Positions 13,422 through 13,442 of a stretch of DNA of 13,442 bases are shown here, in pieces. A program made the position numbers and the translations under genes. The notes under the pieces are model-generated. The model searched no databases. It saw only the letters and a program-made list of their open reading frames with translations, and had not been told where the DNA came from. This stretch comes from JASEHD01 sp964471945 (GTDB taxonomy: Bacteria > Bacteroidota > Ignavibacteria > UBA10030 > SZUA-254): positions 1 to 13,442 of the forward strand of contig CAYYIJ010000067.1 in NCBI GenBank assembly GCA_964471945.1, written 5' to 3'. Position 1 is the stretch's first letter. Each line of letters starts with the position of its first letter.

Positions 13422-13442
13422 GTCATTCCGAACTCCCGCCTG
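13422..13442 (+). repeat. TCATnCCGAAC-type repeat fragment at the window edge
   Basis: GTCATTCCGAACTCCCGCCT plus one base, cut by the window end. CCCGCCTG at the edge may be the start of a palindromic arm. It shares its core with the inverted fragment at 12949-12973. Confidence 0.35.

Larger units (their letters stand above)
12820..13442. other. Degraded intergenic region with gene remnants
   Basis: No intact gene is present. On the minus strand it holds the remains of a HEPN gene (13081-13386) and the stub of a nucleotidyltransferase-like gene (13031-13135). Between the stub and the SnoaL-like gene (12837-13030) nothing coding is seen. Both ends of the degraded part carry intergenic-repeat-like strings of the TCATnCCGAAC type. 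Confidence 0.6.

Overview
The window is AT-rich and looks like a chromosomal piece from the Ignavibacteria/Chlorobi side of the Bacteroidota-Chlorobiota group. That placement is inferred from gene content: class I fructose-1,6-bisphosphatase, EtfAB, a DUF151-UVR nuclease-family protein, a YbbR-PdxJ pair and stand-alone microcompartment shell genes. Several genes have Shine-Dalgarno sites, and three intergenic promoters have a 17-nt spacer and a TATATT -10 box. This argues against a typical Bacteroidia genome, where TTTG/TAnnTTTG promoters and weak SDs are usual.

Layout. (1) 1-1500, minus strand: a beta-propeller lipoprotein gene and the first codons of another exported protein. Each is preceded by a copy of the same ~160-nt leader. 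In each leader a block of 61 nt (60 identical) with a strong SD and ATG is followed by a terminator-like stem whose interior differs completely between copies. (2) 1500-1812: non-coding, rich in small hairpins and a CTTTGCG-type repeat. (3) 1813-6103, minus strand: asmA-like, rsmA and a PAP2-family membrane protein in one tight cluster. (4) 6256-7240, plus strand: two BMC-H shell genes with a good sigma70-type promoter and a strong intrinsic terminator. The second carries a ~110-residue C-terminal extension ending in a small helical domain. No enzymes or pentamer are nearby, so this looks like a satellite shell locus. (5) 7245-8886, plus strand: ybbR-like and pdxJ. (6) 8890-11215, minus strand: etfB, etfA and a DUF151-UVR gene. 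(7) 11357-12370, plus strand: fbp, divergent from etfB, with the two candidate -35 boxes abutting in a perfect 12-bp palindrome. (8) 12427-12819, minus strand: a SnoaL/NTF2-like protein. (9) 12820-13442: no intact gene, but a broken HEPN gene and the N-terminal stub of a nucleotidyltransferase-like gene, i.e. a decayed HEPN-MNT pair bracketed by TCATnCCGAAC-type intergenic repeat fragments.

Most genes are core metabolism, envelope or RNA-modification functions. The two parts that known families do not explain are the duplicated leader with a hypervariable hairpin (window start) and the shell protein with an added C-terminal domain. I identified no CRISPR array, intact transposase, rRNA or tRNA.
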